Origin: Marinimicrobium sp050113635
Lineage (GTDB): Bacteria > Pseudomonadota > Gammaproteobacteria > Pseudomonadales > Cellvibrionaceae
Assembly (NCBI RefSeq): GCF_050113635.1
Contig: NZ_JBNJLT010000004.1
Coordinates: 248,001 to 312,000 of the forward strand
Direction of reading: 5' to 3'
DNA: 64,000 nucleotides
The number at the start of each line of letters is the position of its first letter. Positions within the stretch are counted from its first letter, which is position 1. Position numbers and translations under genes: made by a program. The notes under the pieces are model-generated. The model saw only the letters and a list, made by a program, of their open reading frames with translations, did not search any database and was not told the DNA's origin. Shown one piece after another: positions 32,977 through 41,580 of this stretch.

Positions 32977-33092
32977 CGCGACCTCCATGATGCCCCGCCT
33001 CGTGTCAAACACGAAGTGGGGCCAGTGGACCACTACAAAGGGCTCAACCCCGAGCCGGAACGTTAACCCGTTGTAAAACCTGACGATGTGTA

Positions 33093-34172
33093 ATGAGTGA
33101 GACGGCCTTCGCCCGCGCGGTATTGCGCTGGTTTGACCGCCACGGGCGCAAGCACCTGCCCTGGCAACAGAATATTTCAGCGTACCGGGTCTGGTTGTCG
33201 GAGATTATGCTCCAGCAGACTCAGGTGACCACGGTCATTCCCTATTTTGAGCGCTTTATGGAGCGCTTCCCGAGTGTGCATCAACTGGCAGCCGCGCCAT
33301 TGGATGATGTGCTGCACCTGTGGACCGGGCTGGGCTACTACGCCCGGGCGCGCAATCTCCATCGGTGCGCGCAGACCGTAGTGGAAGATTACCACGGTGA
33401 ATTTCCAGACAGCGTGGAGGAGCTCAGCGCCTTACCCGGTATTGGTCGCTCCACCGCGGGAGCGATTGCCAGCATCGCCTACGGTCGGCACGCCGCGATC
33501 CTGGATGGCAATGTCAAGCGAGTGCTGGCGCGCCACTACGCGGTAGAAGGCTGGCCCGGCCAAACGGCGGTTCAGAAGCAACTGTGGGGGTACGCCGAAG
33601 CCAACACCCCGAAGCGCCGCGTCGCCGATTACACGCAGGCGATGATGGACCTGGGGGCTTTGCTCTGTACACGTTCGCGCCCGAGCTGTGAGCGGTGCCC
33701 GGTCGGTGCCAGTTGCGTTGCTCGCGCTCAAGGTAATCCGACGGACTACCCGGGCAAGAAACCCAAAAAAGACAAACCGGTCAAGGCTGTGCAGTTTCTC
33801 ATGTTGCGAGGGCCATCGGGCGATATACTGCTCGAACAACGTCCGCCGCAAGGCATCTGGGGAGGGCTGTGGGGTTTCCCCGAGCTGTCAGCGGAAGCCG
33901 ACGCACACACCTATGCCGACGATCATTACGGCAAGGTCGTCGACCGCGAACAGTGGGACACGTACCGCCATACCTTCAGTCATTATCACCTGGATATCAC
34001 GCCGGTATTGCTGCAGCTGGCCGAGGAGCCACAGACCGTGGGCGAGCGCGCTCTGGTATGGTATCGGCTCGATCGACCCGAAACGCTGGGGCTGGCGGCA
34101 CCGGTAAAAAAGCTACTGCGACAATTGGCACAGCTGGATCCACGTCAGTTGGGCATCGGGCTGAGCACTTGA
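33093..34172 (+). CDS. mutY: A/G-specific adenine DNA glycosylase MutY
   Basis: A 359-residue glycosylase. Catalytic E37 (LSEIMLQQTQV), D138 in the helix-hairpin-helix region (LPGIGRSTAGAIASIAYGRHAAILDGNV), and the [4Fe-4S] cluster cysteines C192-X6-C199-X2-C202-X5-C208. The C-terminal NUDIX-like domain (about 230-355) recognises 8-oxoG. It removes A opposite 8-oxoguanine. Known neighbours are asmA before and yggX after; here yggX follows only after a GH2 gene. Confidence 0.97.
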   Translation: MSETAFARAVLRWFDRHGRKHLPWQQNISAYRVWLSEIMLQQTQVTTVIPYFERFMERFPSVHQLAAAPLDDVLHLWTGLGYYARARNLHRCAQTVVEDYHGEFPDSVEELSALPGIGRSTAGAIASIAYGRHAAILDGNVKRVLARHYAVEGWPGQTAVQKQLWGYAEANTPKRRVADYTQAMMDLGALLCTRSRPSCERCPVGASCVARAQGNPTDYPGKKPKKDKPVKAVQFLMLRGPSGDILLEQRPPQGIWGGLWGFPELSAEADAHTYADDHYGKVVDREQWDTYRHTFSHYHLDITPVLLQLAEEPQTVGERALVWYRLDRPETLGLAAPVKKLLRQLAQLDPRQLGIGLST

Positions 34173-34234
34173 CGTAAACGCCCGATTTAAACACTCGATC
34201 TGAACACTCTGTGCGAACAACAGGAGACGAAAGC

Positions 34235-36121
34235 GTGAAAAAAATAACAAGGTCAATACTGGGAACGGTGTTGTTCAGCACCAGCCTGTGGGTTTCGGCG
34301 GCCAACGTGGAAACGTTTCAGGCTTATACCCGCCCGGCGGTGTCGTTGAATGGTGAATGGAAAACGCTTATCGATCCCTACGACAACGGTTACTACAATT
34401 ATCGCTACGAGCCGTTCGATCAAATGGCGTCACCGCCGCGCAGCGCCTACTTTATGGATGCCAAACCGCGTCATCCCGGCGAGCTGATTGAGTACGACTT
34501 CGATGCGGCGAAAACGCTCGCCGTGCCCTCCGACTGGAATACGCAGGATGATGCCCTGTTTTATTACGAGGGCACCATTTGGTACCGCAAGCAATTCAAC
34601 GCGCCGAAAGTGGAAGGCAAGCAACGCACCTTTATCCACTTTGGTGCGGCGAACTACCGCGCCGACGTTTACCTGAATGGTGAAAAACTGGGGCACCACA
34701 TCGGTGGTTTTACGCCCTTTTATTTTGAAGTGACCGGCAAGCTAAAACCGCAGAATAATTCTCTGGTCGTGCGCGTCAATAACGAGCGACATCGAGAGGC
34801 CGTGCCGACGGTTAACACCGATTGGTGGAACTACGGTGGCATTACCCGCAGCGTGCGTCTCATTGTGACGCCAGGCGTGTTCGTGCGCGACTACAAAATT
34901 CAGCTCGATGATTACCAGACGGGGGCCATCTCCGGCTATGCGCTGGTGGACGGCGCGGGCGCCGGCCAGGAAGTACGGCTGAGCATGCCGCAACTGGATC
35001 TGGATCTGCGGGCCAAAACCGACGCCAACGGTGTGGCCCAGTTTCAGACGCAAGTCTCCGGTATTCAATACTGGTCACCCGGCAGTCCGAAAATGTATCA
35101 GCTCAGCCTGCGTACCGGCACCGACCGACTGGACGATGAGGTGGGGCTGCGCACGATTGCAACCCAGGGCAAACAGCTGCTGCTCAACGGTAAGCCCCTA
35201 TTCCTGCGGGGTATTTCGCTGCACGAAGAGTACGCCGTGCACGGTGGCGGGCGAGTGAAATCCGCTGAGGAAGCGCGCCATCAATTGCAGTGGGCGCAGT
35301 CCCTGGGGGCTAACTTTGTCCGTCTCGCGCACTACCCGCACAACGAGCACATCGTGCGCCTGGCCGATCAGCTCGGCATCATGCTCTGGTCGGAAATTCC
35401 CGTTTACTGGACCATCGACTGGGAAAGCGAAGAGACCTACCAGAATGCCGAGACCCAACTGTCGGAAATGATTGGGCGAGACAAGAATCGCGCCGCTATC
35501 ATCATCTGGTCACTGGCCAACGAAACCCCGGTCAGTGACGCGCGCAACACGTTTTTGACCCGTCTGGCAGATCAGGCCCGCGCTTTGGATAGCACTCGCC
35601 TGATCAGTGCGGCCATGGAAAAGCATTACGAGGCAGATAACCCGGAAATGGCGGTTGTGGAAGACCCTCTGGCCGATCTGGTGGATATTGTGGCCTTTAA
35701 CCAGTACATCGGCTGGTATGACGGTCTGCACGAAAAAGCCGACCGGGTGAACTGGCGAATCCCGTATGACAAACCGGTGTTTATCAGTGAATTTGGCGCG
35801 GGTGCCAAACAAGGGCGTCGTGGAGACAGCAACACATTGTGGACGGAAGACTACCAGGCCGAGCTTTACCGCAAGACCCTGGCGATGCTGGATCGCATTG
35901 ACGGTTTCGTCGGTACCTCGCCATGGATTCTCGCGGATTTTCGCTCCCCGCGCCGCATGCTGCCCGGCATTCAGGACACCTTTAATCGCAAGGGGCTCCT
36001 GTCGGAAACCGGCGTGAAAAAAGCGGCGTTCGACGTGCTCAAGGATTATTATCGTCAGCGCGCTCGTCACCCTGCGCAACCCGCTTCCACGGAAGTGGAA
36101 ACCGGGGAGCAGAGCCAGTAG
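34235..36121 (+). CDS. Secreted glycoside hydrolase family 2 (beta-glucuronidase/beta-galactosidase-like)
   Basis: A 628-residue enzyme with an N-terminal signal peptide (KKITRSILGTVLFSTSLWVSAAN). The sugar-binding (about 40-200), Ig-like (about 200-300) and TIM-barrel (about 300-600) domains follow. The acid/base E430 is in IIIWSLANETPV and the nucleophile E519 in KPVFISEFGAGAKQG, both typical of UidA-like GH2. It is predicted to hydrolyse beta-glucuronides or beta-galactosides in the periplasm. The GTG 34235 has a caggaga site. It is inserted between mutY and yggX, which are adjacent in E. coli, indicating a lineage-specific gain. Confidence 0.87.
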   Translation: MKKITRSILGTVLFSTSLWVSAANVETFQAYTRPAVSLNGEWKTLIDPYDNGYYNYRYEPFDQMASPPRSAYFMDAKPRHPGELIEYDFDAAKTLAVPSDWNTQDDALFYYEGTIWYRKQFNAPKVEGKQRTFIHFGAANYRADVYLNGEKLGHHIGGFTPFYFEVTGKLKPQNNSLVVRVNNERHREAVPTVNTDWWNYGGITRSVRLIVTPGVFVRDYKIQLDDYQTGAISGYALVDGAGAGQEVRLSMPQLDLDLRAKTDANGVAQFQTQVSGIQYWSPGSPKMYQLSLRTGTDRLDDEVGLRTIATQGKQLLLNGKPLFLRGISLHEEYAVHGGGRVKSAEEARHQLQWAQSLGANFVRLAHYPHNEHIVRLADQLGIMLWSEIPVYWTIDWESEETYQNAETQLSEMIGRDKNRAAIIIWSLANETPVSDARNTFLTRLADQARALDSTRLISAAMEKHYEADNPEMAVVEDPLADLVDIVAFNQYIGWYDGLHEKADRVNWRIPYDKPVFISEFGAGAKQGRRGDSNTLWTEDYQAELYRKTLAMLDRIDGFVGTSPWILADFRSPRRMLPGIQDTFNRKGLLSETGVKKAAFDVLKDYYRQRARHPAQPASTEVETGEQSQ

Positions 36122-36165
36122 TATGCTAGGCCGTTAGGCATGCACAGGGCTGAGGAGCCAAACCT

Positions 36166-36444
36166 ATGTCACGCACCGTATTCTGCCGGAAGTACCAGCG
36201 CGAACAGGAAGGGTTGGAACACCCACCGCTGCCGGGGGCAAAGGGGCAGGACGTTTACGACAATGTCTCAAAGCAGGCATGGCAGGAGTGGCTGGCCCAT
36301 CAAACCATGTTGATCAACGAGAAACATCTGAACCTCATGGATATGGGCGCACGCACCTATTTGAACGACCAGATGGACAAGTTCCTGTCCGGGAAGGATT
36401 ATGACCAGGCGGAGGGATATGTCCCCCCCGCCTCGCAGACCTGA
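36166..36444 (+). CDS. yggX: Oxidative damage protection / Fe(II)-trafficking protein YggX
   Basis: A 92-residue protein matching YggX: SRTVFCRKYQREQEGLEHPPLPGAKGQDVYDNVSKQAW, with the conserved cysteine C7, and INEKHLNLMDMGARTYL in the C-terminal helix. It protects Fe-S clusters and limits Fenton damage. Normally mutY-yggX is an operon, but here a GH2 gene separates them. The start ATG at 36166 has gctgaggagcc upstream. Confidence 0.95.
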   Translation: MSRTVFCRKYQREQEGLEHPPLPGAKGQDVYDNVSKQAWQEWLAHQTMLINEKHLNLMDMGARTYLNDQMDKFLSGKDYDQAEGYVPPASQT

Positions 36445-36528
36445 TTAGTTACCGGGTATTGTCCATCCACGCGTACGATCCATACGCGGGTGCTATCTCA
36501 CTATCCACTGACGCAAAGGCGACCCTCC

Positions 36529-37431
36529 GTGGCCGAATTGATAAAAGCCCTTCTGATTACCAACCCCAAAAGTCGCCAAGGGGCGTCTGCGGCGCTTGAT
36601 GAAGGGCTGGAGCGATTGGCGCAGGCCGGTTGGCGGGTGGAACATCTGCAATCCCAGGGGCCTGAGGAAAGCCAGCGAGCGGTACGTGACCGATGCGGTG
36701 ATCTGGACCTGGTGATCATGGGCGGTGGTGACGGCACCATCAGCTCCATGGCGGGCACGTTGTACGAATGTGGTATCGCCCTGGCGATCCTGCCATTGGG
36801 AACCGCTAACGATCTCGCTCGTTCACTCGGGGTTGGACCTTCTCTGGAAGAAGCGTTTGATGCGCTGATTGCCAATCGGCGAGGTCGTATCGATCTCGGT
36901 ATCGTCAATGACCACTATTTTTTCAACGTGGCCAATATGGGGTTGGGTGTACAGGTGACCCAGGAGCTGACCCCCGAGGTAAAACGTCACTGGGGTGTCT
37001 TCAGTTATCTGAAAGCGTTTTTGGCTGCGGTAATGCGCATACGCCAGTTCAAAGTTAATTTGCGTGTGGATGGTAAAGCCCATCGCCTGCGATCAATCCA
37101 GCTCGCCATTGGCAATGGGCGTTACTACGGTGGAGGCAATGTCATTCGCGATTGTGCCAGCATCGACGATGGTAAGCTGACGCTATACAGCATCCGGCCG
37201 CAAACGCTCTGGGAACTGTTAACGCTGGCGCCGCTGTTGCGTGGAGGACAATACGACCTGGACCGTCGGGTATTTACCATTCAGGGCCAGCACATTGACG
37301 TGGTAACACGCCCCGACGGTATGGATATTCACGCGGATGGTGAGCCCATCAGTCAGACCCCCGCCCGCTTTCGGGTGATGCCGGGTGCGCTGGACGTGGT
37401 TATCGGGCCGGAAAACAACGGCGCGGTATGA
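36529..37431 (+). CDS. Lipid kinase of the diacylglycerol-kinase superfamily (YegS-like)
   Basis: A 300-residue kinase. It has the DAGK catalytic fold with GGGDGTISSM (about 65-74), ILPLGTANDLARSLG (about 90-104) and NVANMGLGV. YegS phosphorylates lipids such as phosphatidylglycerol. The start GTG at 36529 (aaaggcg 7 bases upstream) is preferred over the upstream GTG 36490, which lacks a site. A small palindrome (CGCGTA, 36470-36475, with TACGCG, 36483-36488) lies in the gap with yggX. A DUF2383-like gene follows. Confidence 0.88.
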   Translation: MAELIKALLITNPKSRQGASAALDEGLERLAQAGWRVEHLQSQGPEESQRAVRDRCGDLDLVIMGGGDGTISSMAGTLYECGIALAILPLGTANDLARSLGVGPSLEEAFDALIANRRGRIDLGIVNDHYFFNVANMGLGVQVTQELTPEVKRHWGVFSYLKAFLAAVMRIRQFKVNLRVDGKAHRLRSIQLAIGNGRYYGGGNVIRDCASIDDGKLTLYSIRPQTLWELLTLAPLLRGGQYDLDRRVFTIQGQHIDVVTRPDGMDIHADGEPISQTPARFRVMPGALDVVIGPENNGAV

Positions 37432-37486
37432 TGAACCCGGGGCGTACTGCCAGGGTCAAACCCATTTTCCCCAAGGCCTAATTTCC

Positions 37487-37942
37487 ATGAACCTGATCAG
37501 AACCGATTTGCAAACGGCACTGCATGACCTGTACACAGCGTTGGAAGAGAGTGCTGATCATTATTACGACGCCGCGGACTTTGTAGAGAGTGCGACGGCC
37601 AGCCAGCTGTTCAAATCCATCGCGCAGGAGCGGGATCAGCTGGCCGACGCCCTGGAGCGGGTGATTCGGGACTCGGGTGATATGCCCGCCCCGCCCAACG
37701 ATGAAAAGGAAGCCGGCGAACAGCTGCTGCACCGGCTGCACTCCTTTTTCTCAGCGGATCAAACGGCCGATGTGATCGAGCAGCGTCTGGAAGCAGAGGC
37801 TCGGCTTGATCAGGTACTGAAAGATAATCGCGCCCTGGACACCGGAGCTCCCTATGCCGAGTGGGATGAAAAAGTATCCAGGCATGTGGTTGAAACGCGC
37901 CGCCAGCTCGAGCGCGCGCGGTCTCAAAGCGACGCCGATTGA
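37487..37942 (+). CDS. Helical bundle protein, DUF2383/ferritin-like
   Basis: A 151-residue all-helical protein (LQTALHDLYTALEESADHYYDAADFVESA ... HVVETRRQLERA), resembling the ferritin-like DUF2383 family common in proteobacteria. No metal-binding di-iron motif is fully evident, so it may be a structural four-helix bundle. The ATG at 37487 is chosen as the point where homologous sequence starts; the longer ORF from 37385 overlaps the lipid kinase gene. It is followed by the tRNA-Phe promoter. Confidence 0.65.
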   Translation: MNLIRTDLQTALHDLYTALEESADHYYDAADFVESATASQLFKSIAQERDQLADALERVIRDSGDMPAPPNDEKEAGEQLLHRLHSFFSADQTADVIEQRLEAEARLDQVLKDNRALDTGAPYAEWDEKVSRHVVETRRQLERARSQSDAD

Positions 37943-37971
37943 GATCAAATCGCCGTTTTTGTTTCACCCCC

Positions 37972-38000
37972 TTGACTCAGGCAATGTGAAACGGTTTAAT
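37972..38000 (+). promoter_or_regulatory. tRNA-Phe promoter with GC-rich discriminator
   Basis: TTGACT (37972-37977), a 17-base spacer and TTTAAT (37995-38000), followed by a GC-rich discriminator (acgcgcc). The pattern is typical of stringently controlled stable-RNA promoters. Confidence 0.75.
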
Positions 38001-38045
38001 ACGCGCCTCGCGCAAGCCACGGCCACCGTGACTTGATCGAAATTT

Positions 38046-38121
38046 GCCCAGATAGCTCAGTCGGTAGAGCAGTGGATTGAAAATCCTCGTGTCGGTGGTT
38101 CGATTCCGCCTCTGGGCACCA
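38046..38121 (+). tRNA. tRNA-Phe (GAA)
   Basis: A 76-base cloverleaf with anticodon GAA and encoded CCA (38119-38121). The acceptor stem (GCCCAGA/TCTGGGC), D-arm and T-arm (GGTGG/CCGCC) pair well. In the anticodon stem (GTGGA/TCCTC) one internal position is a U-U mismatch in a 5-bp stem. The promoter and terminator flank it closely. Confidence 0.96.
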
Positions 38122-38127
38122 TATATA

Positions 38128-38155
38128 AACCTCGCCGCTCAGGCGGGGTTTTTTT
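38128..38155 (+). terminator. Terminator after tRNA-Phe
   Basis: AACCTCGCC (38128-38136) and GGCGGGGTT (38142-38150) form a 9-bp stem with one G-U pair and a 5-base loop, followed by a run of T. Confidence 0.88.
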
Positions 38156-38271
38156 ATGCCTCGTTTTTCTGCCCTGCCTTTTCCAAAAGAACCCTTTGCC
38201 TTCTCCCCGGTCTAAGTCGGATAGAGAGTGTCCGTCTCACTCTCCATGACTTAAAACCAAGGGAGGTGATT

Positions 38272-38805
38272 ATGGCCCGTCATGAGCTAATCAGCGGTGA
38301 GCACTTCGATCATAAGCTGGCTGCGATTTTTGATTCCGAACCGGCCGCCACGTCGTGGTTGGAAACCCTGAGTAATGACACAAGCCTTCAGCGATCACAA
38401 CTGATGGTGATCCAGAGTGGTGATCGCCACCCGGGCTGGGAGCTTGAGCCCGAGGATCATGGTATCTGGAAAACTCTGCTTCGGTCGCATTTATGGCTGG
38501 CTGTAGCAGGGGCGGTGCTTGGTGGTGCACTGTGCGTCGTGCTGATGGTTCTCGGTGTGGGATTTGTCAGCGCCAACGGTCTGACCGCTCTAATGGTATT
38601 TGTGGGTTTTGGCGCCGTGTTCGGACTGCTGGCCGGTGGACTGGTAACCCTGAGGCCGGATCACAGCCCCTACCTGGTCAAAGCGCAGTCGGCATTGCGT
38701 CGCGGCAAGATCGTGCTGGCGGTTCACGCCCGCACTCACGAACAGTTGGAAGAGGCGCAGCGGGTATTGAAAGGCGCGAATGTTGAGGTAGTGTCGACTT
38801 TCTAG
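38272..38805 (+). CDS. Small membrane protein of unknown function
   Basis: A 177-residue protein with a soluble N-terminal half (MARHELISGEHFDHKLAAIFDSEPAATSWLE) and two adjacent hydrophobic helices rich in glycine (about 78-130; LWLAVAGAVLGGALCVVLMVLGVGF and LTALMVFVGFGAVFGLLAGGLV). The C-terminus is a soluble, ferredoxin-like helix-strand region (LEEAQRVLKGANVEVV). I do not recognise the family. The ATG at 38272 has an excellent gggaggtgat site. It lies between tRNA-Phe and the cold-shock gene. Confidence 0.6.
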   Translation: MARHELISGEHFDHKLAAIFDSEPAATSWLETLSNDTSLQRSQLMVIQSGDRHPGWELEPEDHGIWKTLLRSHLWLAVAGAVLGGALCVVLMVLGVGFVSANGLTALMVFVGFGAVFGLLAGGLVTLRPDHSPYLVKAQSALRRGKIVLAVHARTHEQLEEAQRVLKGANVEVVSTF

Positions 38806-38911
38806 GTTTTTTCAAGCTGGTTTTCCAGGCCAGTGTAGTGCTTAGTTGGAGACTCTGATGCCAAACGGGTGCCGGTTTGCGCGCAAAGGGCAGGATGTGG
38901 CGAAAAAACGC

Positions 38912-38939
38912 TTGACGCCGCCTGCAAACCGGCTAGTAT
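38912..38939 (+). promoter_or_regulatory. Promoter and long 5' leader of the cold-shock gene
   Basis: TTGACG (38912-38917), a 16-base spacer and TAGTAT (38934-38939) predict a start near 38946 and a leader of about 145 bases before the cold-shock ATG. Long leaders in such genes act as thermosensors; I see no cold-box match I would insist on. Confidence 0.6.
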
Positions 38940-39091
38940 GGAGGTTGCTAGAAAGCTTGTTTTATATTTATGCACTACCATTTCGATTCCTGCCTGTAGC
39001 AAGTCGTCCTGTCTGTCATAAGTAATAGCACCATTTCCGGCACAACCGACCTTCGGGTCATTTTATAGATTGAAATTGTTAAGGTAAGACT

Positions 39092-39298
39092 ATGTCTACA
39101 GTTACTGGTACCGTTAAGTGGTTCAACGAATCTAAAGGTTTTGGTTTTATTGAGCAGGAGTCCGGCCCGGACGTTTTTGCTCACTTCAGCGCCATCCAAG
39201 GCACTGGCTTCAAAACCCTGGCCGAAGGCCAAAAGGTTAGCTTCACCGTGACCCAAGGTCAAAAAGGCCCGCAAGCTGAGAACATCCAGCCTCTGTAA
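39092..39298 (+). CDS. Cold-shock protein, CspA family
   Basis: A 68-residue single-stranded nucleic-acid-binding protein. The RNP1 motif KGFGFI and RNP2 motif VFAHFS are intact (GTVKWFNESKGFGFIEQESGPDVFAHFSAI). It is a five-stranded OB-fold RNA chaperone. The gene is preceded by a strong promoter and a long leader and followed by a terminator, so it is monocistronic. Confidence 0.96.
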   Translation: MSTVTGTVKWFNESKGFGFIEQESGPDVFAHFSAIQGTGFKTLAEGQKVSFTVTQGQKGPQAENIQPL

Positions 39299-39377
39299 GC
39301 TTTAGCCTGTTCAGGTAAAGCGCCGGCGAACGAGCCGGATAAGCCACGCCGGGTTTAGGCTTGGCGGTGGCTAATTG

Positions 39378-39402
39378 AAACGGCGCCTACGGGCGCCGTT
39401 TT
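39378..39402 (+). terminator. Terminator after the cold-shock gene
   Basis: CGGCGCC (39381-39387) pairs with GGCGCCG (39392-39398) across a TACG tetraloop and is preceded by AAA and followed by TTTT. Confidence 0.9.
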
Positions 39403-39535
39403 GCGTTTCAGTCCGTCGCTGAAAAGCCGGGTTTCCTGCCCTGTACTCCTTCCTCATGTTCGCCTCTTCCGGTGTTTTCCCCTGCCGGGCACTGTCGTAG
39501 AATCACTGAATAGTCTTAATGCGGGAATACCTTTC

Positions 39536-40444
39536 ATGTTTGACTCCATCGGCCTGGAGCTTCAGGGCCTGGCGGCCACCAGCACTTTGCTCAAATTGTT
39601 GATTAGCACCGCTTTACTGGTGATTGCGGTGGTTTTGATCCGGATGTTGATCGGGCGCTATATACGGCGCAACGTCGCCTCCATGGAATTGCGTCGTCGT
39701 TGGTTGATCTATTCGCGCAACGGGTTGCTGCTGTTTATGCTGCTTGGCCTGGTGATCATCTGGGCGGATGAACTGCGCACTTTGGCGCTCTCTGTGGTGG
39801 CCATCGCTGTGGCGTTTGTCGTGGCTACCAAAGAGCTGATTCTCTGCGTCACCGGTTCCATTCTGAAAACCGGTGCCGGTTCGTTCAACATTGGTGATCG
39901 TATTCAGGTCAAGGATTTTCGAGGCGATGTGATTGACCAGAGCCTTCTGGCGACCACTATTCTGGAAGTCGGCCCGGGCAAGCTTACGCACCAGCGCACC
40001 GGTCGAATGGTGGTTATCCCCAATGCGCTGTTCGTATCCGAGCCGGTGATCAACGAAAGCTACACGCACGAGTACGTGTTGCATGTATTTACCGTGCCTT
40101 TCAAGCGCACCGCAAACTGGCGCAAAGCCCAGGAGTTGTTGCTGGACGCGTCCAATCGTGCCTGTGAGCCGCACCTGGCGGAGGCAAAGCGTTATCTGAA
40201 AAAGCTCAACGAGTACCGCGGACTGGATGCCCCCTCGGTGGAGCCCAGGGTGACGTTGCAGGTGCCGGGGGCCGAGGAAATTCATCTCATTGTGCGAATT
40301 CCCGTGTTGACGGATCGCCGCAGCGCCTTGGAGCAGGCCATTCTGGCCGAGGTGTTTGCGGACGGAGATTACGCACCGGCCAAATCCGAAGGCTCGGAGG
40401 GCACATCGCTGCCCCTGTCTTCCGAGCCTTCAGCGTTATCCTAG
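39536..40444 (+). CDS. MscS-like mechanosensitive ion channel family protein
   Basis: A 302-residue membrane protein. Two to three N-terminal transmembrane helices, then the pore-lining helix region (ALSVVAIAVAFVVATKELILCVTGSILK) and an MscS beta domain (FNIGDRIQVKDFRGDVIDQSLLATTILEV, RMVVIPNALFVSEPVINES). It should relieve osmotic pressure or respond to lateral tension. The start is M at 39536; an ORF extension to 39401 lies in the cold-shock terminator. The acidic C-terminal tail is Ser/Glu-rich. It converges with the nucleosidase gene. Confidence 0.85.
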   Translation: MFDSIGLELQGLAATSTLLKLLISTALLVIAVVLIRMLIGRYIRRNVASMELRRRWLIYSRNGLLLFMLLGLVIIWADELRTLALSVVAIAVAFVVATKELILCVTGSILKTGAGSFNIGDRIQVKDFRGDVIDQSLLATTILEVGPGKLTHQRTGRMVVIPNALFVSEPVINESYTHEYVLHVFTVPFKRTANWRKAQELLLDASNRACEPHLAEAKRYLKKLNEYRGLDAPSVEPRVTLQVPGAEEIHLIVRIPVLTDRRSALEQAILAEVFADGDYAPAKSEGSEGTSLPLSSEPSALS

Positions 40445-40460
40445 ATCATTCGATTGCCGC

Positions 40461-41303
40461 TTACAGGTATTGCAGTAAGTGTAATGAGAACTTCGCCGCT
40501 TCTTTGGCGGCGATGGGGCCCAGGCGAAGATAGTCGTCGTTTGGCGCTTCCTGCGCCTGGTTACTGCCGGAACGGACTATCAGATAAGGTACGCCAAAAC
40601 TCTCGCACACATGGCCAAAAGGGCCGGACTCCATCTCCATAATGTCCGCTTTAAAACGATTACGCAGCGTATCGAGACGCTGCGCGGTGACACCAAACAA
40701 ATCGGATGATGCCACCACACCCAGGCGTACGTGGTTCTGATAGGTTTTGCCATCGGCCTCAATGGTTTGCGCGGGATAGCGCTTCATGGCCTGCTCGGCC
40801 TTGGCGAGTAATTCCGGGGTGGGCGTAAATTCGTTTTCCACCTCATTACCGTCGTCAGGGCCGTTCATGGGGCGATAGACCATGCCTTCGGCGGTCAGGC
40901 TGCCGTAGTCGTGCTCGTAGGTGTGAGTGGCTACCACGACGTCGCCGGTTTTCAACTCAGGATTGACCCGCGCGCCCGTGCCGGTCATCAGTGCCAGGCG
41001 CGGCTGGAATTCCCGCAGGAACAGCGTCGTCGTCATCCCCGTATAGGTTTTGCCGATACCGGTAATGGCAATAACAACGGGCTTACCGTGCAGTTTGCCC
41101 TTCCAATACGGTACTCCCCAGAGATTTCCCGTTTCTGCCTCTTCCAGCGCATCCACCAGTACGGGTATTTCCTGGGGCACCGCGCCGAGGATCACAATGG
41201 TGTCGGTGGGCTGGTAGACCGGTTCACTGGCCTGGGCACCCAACCCGGTCAGACAAACGGCGAGCAAAATCAACACTGTCTGTAGAAATGAAAGGTTCCG
41301 CAT
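40461..41303 (-). CDS. Secreted nucleoside phosphorylase/hydrolase family protein (PNP/UDP-like, MTA/SAH nucleosidase-related)
   Basis: A 280-residue precursor with a signal peptide (RNLSFLQTVLILLAVCLTGLGAQASEP) and a PNP/UDP phosphorylase-superfamily core: TIVILGAVPQEIPVLVDALEE (about 35-55), GIGKTYTGMTTTLFLREF, LMTGTGARVNPELKTGDVVVATHTYEHDYG and DIMEMESGPFGHVCESFGVPYLIVRSGSN, which supplies the Glu-Asp/Met catalytic neighbourhood. Such enzymes cleave or phosphorolyse N-glycosidic bonds of purine nucleosides. The signal peptide implies periplasmic action. The start at 41303 has aggaaa 8 bases upstream. It diverges from the purine nucleoside permease-like gene, over a regulator-rich gap. Confidence 0.8.
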   Translation of the reverse strand: MRNLSFLQTVLILLAVCLTGLGAQASEPVYQPTDTIVILGAVPQEIPVLVDALEEAETGNLWGVPYWKGKLHGKPVVIAITGIGKTYTGMTTTLFLREFQPRLALMTGTGARVNPELKTGDVVVATHTYEHDYGSLTAEGMVYRPMNGPDDGNEVENEFTPTPELLAKAEQAMKRYPAQTIEADGKTYQNHVRLGVVASSDLFGVTAQRLDTLRNRFKADIMEMESGPFGHVCESFGVPYLIVRSGSNQAQEAPNDDYLRLGPIAAKEAAKFSLHLLQYL

Positions 41304-41378
41304 AAGGACGTTTCCTGTGTTGGAGGATGGGGGCACGGGTAACGAAGGCGCTCCGTTGCCCAGGGCAGTAGGCGTAGC

Positions 41379-41394
41379 AGCAATATTTGTACCT
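41379..41394 (-). promoter_or_regulatory. Candidate sigma-54 promoter of the secreted nucleosidase gene
   Basis: On the minus strand, AGGTACAAATATTGCT has GG-N10-GC spacing; the TTGCT -12 block is perfect but the -24 block deviates (AGGTACA). It lies about 75 bases upstream of the start codon. Weakest of the five. Confidence 0.4.
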
Positions 41395-41402
41395 GCTTTT
41401 CT

Positions 41403-41428
41403 ATTTCCTGACTTTTAAGACAGGAAAT
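41403..41428. promoter_or_regulatory. Inverted repeat ATTTCCTG-N10-CAGGAAAT
   Basis: Perfect 8-bp arms with a 10-base centre, in the 362-base divergent intergenic region. A dimeric activator or enhancer-binding protein site is possible; a transcript hairpin is an alternative. This region (41304-41665) has no gene but holds this repeat, a second one at 41531-41546 and the sigma-54 elements. Confidence 0.5.
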
Positions 41429-41530
41429 GGAGGGCGGGGTGGCTAGAAAGAAAAAATCCCACGATAAAATGACCTAAAACAGGCTCTTTTCTCTGACAAT
41501 GCTCTTTATTTGTGCGAATTATTTACAAAC

Positions 41531-41546
41531 TTTACCCCTTGGTAAA
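41531..41546. promoter_or_regulatory. Inverted repeat TTTACC-CCTT-GGTAAA
   Basis: A 6-bp inverted repeat 44 bases before the sigma-54 -24 element at 41590. Position suits an enhancer-binding protein site, which is inference; it is not a good match to the NtrC consensus. Confidence 0.35.
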
Positions 41547-41580
41547 CGGAGGGCATCGTGACGGGCGCGGTTTAGCTAAG

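Noticed and set aside
36470..36488. Hairpin between yggX and the lipid kinase as a terminator
   Set aside because: Six-bp stem with no T-tract; too weak to call a terminator.
41531..41546. NtrC-binding site at TTTACC-CCTT-GGTAAA
   Set aside because: The spacer and outer bases do not fit TGCACC-N5-GGTGCA; kept only as an unassigned inverted repeat.
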